DNA of 64,000 bases from NCBI GenBank assembly GCA_034505955.1, contig JAPDQK010000021.1:1-64000 (forward strand). Reading direction: 5' to 3'. The DNA is from Zhuqueibacter pondensis (GTDB taxonomy: Bacteria > Zhuqueibacterota > Zhuqueibacteria > Zhuqueibacterales > Zhuqueibacteraceae). The position numbers and the translations under genes are program-made. Shown here piece after piece: positions 60,420 to 64,000 of the stretch. Below the pieces are notes generated by a model. It searched no databases. It was not told the origin of the DNA and saw nothing but the letters and a program-made list of their open reading frames with translations. Position 1 is the stretch's first letter. Each line of letters opens with the position of its first letter.

Positions 60420-62612
60420 ATGCGTCACCAATGCCCAAGACGATTGCTGATCTTTGCAATCACCCTCATCGGAACCAACATTCTTGCAGCGGCCCCGGAT
60501 AAAATCCTGCACCTCAAAAAGATTTCCGCCGGCATCATTATTGACGGTGTCATCGACCCGGTCTGGAATCAGGCCGATTCGGTTGCCGATTTCGTACAGC
60601 TCCAGCCGTTTGCCGGCAAAGAGCCCTCGGTGAGAACGGTGGCCAAGCTGCTCACCACAGAGGAGGCCATGTATTGCCTGATGGTTTGCTATGAGGAAAA
60701 AAAGAATATTCAAAAGAACACCGGCAAGCTCGATGATTTTGGTGGCGATATTGTCTCGCTCATGCTCGATACGTTTGGCGACAAGCGCACGGCTTACAAA
60801 TTTGCCGTAACCGCCTCGGGCGTGCGTGCCGATTGCCGGCTGCTGGATGATGCCCGCAACCGCGATTACAGTTGGGACAGCGTCTGGTTTGCCGATGCCA
60901 AAGTCCATGACTGGGGCTTTGTCATCGAAATGAAAATTCCCTACCGCTCGATTCAGTACTACGAACATCTCACCGAATGGGGTTTGGATTTCGACCGTTG
61001 GATTCCGGCGCGCACCGAGGATATTTATTGGTGTCGCTATGAAGAAAACGAGGGCCAGCGCATCTCGAAATTCGGCAAACTCATGTTTCAAGATTTTCGG
61101 CCGTCGGTCAAAGGATTGAATTTGGAAGTTTATCCAGTTGGCATTGCCAAAGCCACGTATTCGCGCGATAGCAAATACGATGTGAATCCCGATGCCGGCA
61201 TTGACATTTTCTATAATCCCTCGCAGCGATTGACTTTCCAACTGACCGCCAATCCCGACTTCGCGCAAATTGAAGCCGACCCGTTTTCTTTCAATATCTC
61301 GCGGTATGAATCGTACTTCGATGAGCGCCGGCCTTTTTTTACCGAAGGGAATGAAATATTCATGCCTTCGGGCCGGCAGCACAACACCGGGTTCTATCGC
61401 CCGCTCGAGCTGTTCTATTCGCGGCGCATTGGCAAGAAGCTGCCGGACGGCAATGAAGTGCTGCTGTTGTTTGGAACAAAAGCCTTTGGCCGCCTCGGAT
61501 CGTGGGAGTACGGAGGTTTTCTGGCGCTGACCGGTGAGCAAGATTATACTGTAAATGGCGAGAAGGAAACCGAGCCCCGCGCCGCTTTCGCTTCAGCCAG
61601 GATCAAAAAACAAATCCTCGGCAACTCCTCCGTCGGCATGTTGTTTGTCGGCAAACGCACCGAAGAAGACTTCGATGGCGTTCTCGATATCGATGGCGCG
61701 TTCCGCACCTCCGACTGGCAGCTCTCGTATCAACTGGCGCGCTCTTTCAAAAATGATCAAGGTGATTTTGGCTGTTCCGCGGGATTTTTTCAGCTCAAAG
61801 AAAATTGGATTACGGGGGTGCGCGGCAGATATATCCGCAAAGACTTTGATGTCAACCAGGTTGGTTTTGTGCCGTGGAAGGGTACCGGCGAGCTGACAGC
61901 AATTCCCGGCCCGCGCTGGTATTTCAACGAGGGGACAATCAGACAAATATTGATCTATACCGGCGGTTCACTGAATTACGAGCGCGTCGATGCGTATACC
62001 GATCGCTCGGCAGTGCTTGGGTTCAACATGCAATTCCGCAAGAACTGGGGCTATGAAATCACGTTCATTAGTGGCCGCTCGAAAGATCAGAACAAAAAAT
62101 TCACTTCCTATGAGATTGACTACTCCTCCTGGTTCAACATCTCGCCGAAATGGAACGCGAATCTTTATGGAGGCTATGCCAGGACGTACAATTTTGCGCG
62201 GGATTATTTGGCCTTTTATTCCTGGATGGGCAGTTCTCTCAATTGGCAAATGCTGAAAGTGCTCGAGGTGGGTACCTCGCTCAATGCTTTTGTCGAGGAA
62301 GATCCGGACAATCAAATCGAAGATGTCACATGGAATGCGCGACCTTACTTTTCACTGACACCGATCAACAATCTCAACATCCGCACGTATGTCGACAATG
62401 TCTACGTTCGCTCGACCGATGGGATTCAGCGAGTGATCGCGGGATTCCTATTCTCCTACAACTTCTCTCCCAAAAGCTGGATTTATTTTGCCATCAACGA
62501 AATCCGCGACCGCAGCGATGAGTACGATTCTGCAGGCCATCCTCTTCCCAATCGTTTGCATGTAACGGATCGGGTCGGTGTGTTCAAGATCAAGTATCTG
62601 TATTATTTCTAA
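60420..62612 (+). CDS. DUF5916-family outer-membrane protein
   Basis: About 730 residues from the Met at 60420, which begins a signal peptide (RRLLIFAITLIGTNILAAA). Residues about 30-230 form a CBM9-like domain (ISAGIIIDGVIDPVWNQADSV, VSLMLDTFGDKRTAYKF, DSVWFADAKVHDWGFVIEMKIPYRSI). The rest is a predicted beta barrel (NPDFAQIEADPFSFNISRYESYFDERRPFF, and on to the C-terminal YLYYF). DUF5916 proteins are common in FCB-group bacteria; ligand and role are unsettled. Confidence 0.9.
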   Translation: MRHQCPRRLLIFAITLIGTNILAAAPDKILHLKKISAGIIIDGVIDPVWNQADSVADFVQLQPFAGKEPSVRTVAKLLTTEEAMYCLMVCYEEKKNIQKNTGKLDDFGGDIVSLMLDTFGDKRTAYKFAVTASGVRADCRLLDDARNRDYSWDSVWFADAKVHDWGFVIEMKIPYRSIQYYEHLTEWGLDFDRWIPARTEDIYWCRYEENEGQRISKFGKLMFQDFRPSVKGLNLEVYPVGIAKATYSRDSKYDVNPDAGIDIFYNPSQRLTFQLTANPDFAQIEADPFSFNISRYESYFDERRPFFTEGNEIFMPSGRQHNTGFYRPLELFYSRRIGKKLPDGNEVLLLFGTKAFGRLGSWEYGGFLALTGEQDYTVNGEKETEPRAAFASARIKKQILGNSSVGMLFVGKRTEEDFDGVLDIDGAFRTSDWQLSYQLARSFKNDQGDFGCSAGFFQLKENWITGVRGRYIRKDFDVNQVGFVPWKGTGELTAIPGPRWYFNEGTIRQILIYTGGSLNYERVDAYTDRSAVLGFNMQFRKNWGYEITFISGRSKDQNKKFTSYEIDYSSWFNISPKWNANLYGGYARTYNFARDYLAFYSWMGSSLNWQMLKVLEVGTSLNAFVEEDPDNQIEDVTWNARPYFSLTPINNLNIRTYVDNVYVRSTDGIQRVIAGFLFSYNFSPKSWIYFAINEIRDRSDEYDSAGHPLPNRLHVTDRVGVFKIKYLYYF

Positions 62613-62958
62613 ACGGGTTTGAAGTAGGGAATTCAAGGCAACAGCATCCAGCAAAAGATGTCAACGGCTTCTGGTTGCACCATGGTGAGCATTTTTTGAT
62701 AATACGCCTCACGTTTCTGTCTTTCATTTCTCTGTTACTGGTCCGCCTTTCGCGCCACGGTGGGCACCCGGACAGGCTTTGCTTTTGTTCAAACCAACTC
62801 AACAGTTTCAAGCTCGGATCAAGCTTGTAAATGATTTTGCCTCTTACGGGCGCAGCCAAATGGTTCCGGCTTTTTAAAAAGTCAGCAGCATTGGGCGGCC
62901 TCCTCTTTTTTCGTTTGCCCCGCTGAGACGAGAGCCGCCCGCGTGACGATTTGCCTGT
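62613..62958. other. Intergenic region with a possible transposase remnant
   Basis: No complete gene. On the minus strand one frame ends YYQKMLTMVQPEAVDIFCWMLLP, which faintly recalls the segment before the MPNHxH motif of REP-type Y1 transposases, but it stops there. This is too little to call a gene. A degraded mini-palindrome lies at about 62850. Confidence 0.35.
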
Positions 62959-63618
62959 TCATTGGTCGGCTGCAATTTGGCGGTGGCGGTCAATCCAATA
63001 CGCCCATGGAACGATTACCCAGAGTGACAATGACGCAATCGCGATAGTGGTCTCGTTCGGCGGCGGGGGACTCAACATGTTACTGACCCAGATTAGACCG
63101 AGGAATATAACGAGTGCCCAAAATGCGTAACGGCCGGTACGATCCAACGCCGTTGTGGTGCGCGCATACATAATGATTCCGGCAACAAACATCACCAGTT
63201 CCACCAACGCGCTGGCAGCAAACGAATTCCACAAGCCGAGGCCGATATGAGTGTTGCCGCCGGGGAAAAGAGGCAAGTCCGGGCGATGCGTAACAGCGTC
63301 GAGCAGCCAATGGCTCACGACACAGGCTCCAAGTATCCAGGCCCCTCTCGCATAACGGCGGGCGATGAAGTAGATCAGCCCAACGCCGAGGGACCAACCC
63401 ATTACCGCGAGGAGACTGTGCGAGATGGGATAATCATAAAAGTCGAGCGGGGTGAAGGCGGTGTTGCCGGGATCGATGCGGACGTGCTCAAGGCCGAGAA
63501 GCAAAAAGATGGGCCAGAGCAAGTCGATGAATTGGGCGGATAAAATGAGCGTACCCAAAGAAACTTTGGGCGCTGCTTTTTTGGCTGCCAACGCAACGGC
63601 ATAATGGCCAATGAACAT
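62959..63618 (-). CDS. YdjM/DUF457-like membrane metal-dependent hydrolase
   Basis: 219 residues with about six membrane segments. MFIGHYAVALAAKK gives the first conserved His, DFYDYPISHSLL the central His, and VVSHWLLDAVTHRPD the C-terminal His-Asp-His set of DUF457/YdjM-type membrane proteins. AAGGGAGAGC precedes the ATG. Its substrate is unknown. Confidence 0.85.
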   Translation of the reverse strand: MFIGHYAVALAAKKAAPKVSLGTLILSAQFIDLLWPIFLLLGLEHVRIDPGNTAFTPLDFYDYPISHSLLAVMGWSLGVGLIYFIARRYARGAWILGACVVSHWLLDAVTHRPDLPLFPGGNTHIGLGLWNSFAASALVELVMFVAGIIMYARTTTALDRTGRYAFWALVIFLGLIWVSNMLSPPPPNETTIAIASLSLWVIVPWAYWIDRHRQIAADQ

Positions 63619-63775
63619 GTCGCTCTCCCTTGGTTTGTTGAGCTCCGTCTTCTACGGCTACCTCTTTAGCTGCGGAGAGAATGATATTCCTCACGTGCCA
63701 AAGATTTAGGTAAAAAAAATTATGAAAACTCCAAAAGAAAAACCGGCACGGTGGCCGTTGTCGCTGTCGCCATAT

Positions 63776-63888
63776 TAACCCCGATAATTCATGAACCATA
63801 TTTTTGGGCTTGAGCCAACCCCGTGAGATAATAAGCGTAACAGTATCTCACGGGGTCAATTTACGTACCGTGTGAATTATCGGGGTTA
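63776..63888. repeat. Nested perfect inverted repeats
   Basis: The outer arms TTAACCCCGATAATTCA (63776-63792) and its exact complement (63872-63888) enclose inner arms ACCCCGTGAGATA (63818-63830) and their complement (63844-63856), with a 13-base loop. The right outer arm covers the stop codon of the partial gene at the window end. Confidence 0.85.
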
Positions 63889-64000
63889 AATCCCGCCTCT
63901 TTTATACATCCAGCCGAGCATCGCCCCATATCCGAGGAACCCGCCAAGCGTATAAATCGTCCAGAACAACTGGTGCCTCAGCATGACCTTCTCGTAAACC
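63886..64000 (-). CDS. C-terminal end of a small membrane protein (partial)
   Basis: The last 115 bases encode, on the minus strand, VYEKVMLRHQLFWTIYTLGG, then FLGYGAMLGWMYKRGGI and a TAA at 63886-63888. The hydrophobic segment suggests an inner-membrane protein. The gene continues beyond the window, so the family cannot be named. Confidence 0.5.
   Translation of the reverse strand, partial: VYEKVMLRHQLFWTIYTLGGFLGYGAMLGWMYKRGGI

Noticed and set aside
62590..62859. Minus-strand frame as a transposase gene
   Set aside because: Only about 20 residues loosely resemble a Y1 transposase; the HUH motif and the rest are missing.
1..64000. tRNA or rRNA genes
   Set aside because: I looked for T-loop GGTTCRA motifs with acceptor stems and for conserved rRNA stretches and saw none; a covariance-model search would be decisive.

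Overview
The window looks like a chromosomal contig from an uncultured Gram-negative bacterium. It encodes outer-membrane barrels (a FadL/OmpP1-type protein and a DUF5916-type barrel), a periplasmic multiheme cytochrome, lipoproteins, and many short palindromic intergenic repeats. The mix of proteins and the CTACGGGCGTAG mini-palindromes suggest an FCB-group or candidate-phylum lineage (KSB1/Calditrichota-like). That placement is inference; no rRNA or ribosomal protein gene is present to confirm it.

Layout. 0.5-4 kb (minus strand): a 7Fe-type ferredoxin operon (ferredoxin, DUF6448, DUF488, glutamine amidotransferase, frameshifted DUF59) next to a Crp/Fnr regulator, with a perfect TTGAC-N4-GTCAA palindrome between them. 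4-11.3 kb (minus): atypical pyruvate kinase, an HAO-like octaheme cytochrome cut short by a mini-palindrome insertion, GalT, an AspT/YidE-type transporter and a TPR protein. 12-17 kb (plus): FadL-like porin, GDSL lipoprotein and acyl-CoA dehydrogenase. 17.4-19.7 kb: two toxin-antitoxin loci, one with a dead MazF, and DinB. 19.9-31.4 kb: a 2,810-residue PUFA-synthase-like megasynthase (KS-AT-KS-ACPx3-KR-DH), a small membrane protein, a phosphopantetheinyl transferase and a long-chain acyl-CoA ligase. 32.2-33.8 kb: GMC oxidoreductase.

34.1-39.4 kb is the most unusual part. A TIR-DUF1566 gene and a NACHT/STAND-DUF1566 gene end in a 57-bp cassette. In that cassette 10 of 19 codons differ between the two genes, only at codon positions 1 and 2 and never at position 3. 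This is the fingerprint of adenine-directed mutagenesis by a diversity-generating retroelement (DGR). Both cassettes are followed by the same flank and the same GAA-loop hairpin. A third, deleted TIR copy and a MutS-domain-I-like gene lie between them. No reverse transcriptase or template repeat is visible in the window, so the cassettes appear to be targets served from elsewhere. Many genes here are broken, whereas the core metabolic genes are intact.

39.6-49 kb: RuBisCO-like protein, thiolase, fused FadJ-type enzyme, a VapBC-like pair, small hypothetical proteins, EtfB and EtfA. With FadL, FadD and the acyl-CoA dehydrogenase these make a nearly complete beta-oxidation set. 49-60 kb: methyltransferase, then a signalling cluster: Ser/Thr kinase with PEGA repeats, FHA-FHA-FG-GAP membrane protein, PP2C phosphatase and TPR-pseudokinase. 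60.4-64 kb: DUF5916 protein, a YdjM-like membrane protein and the end of a membrane protein running off the window.
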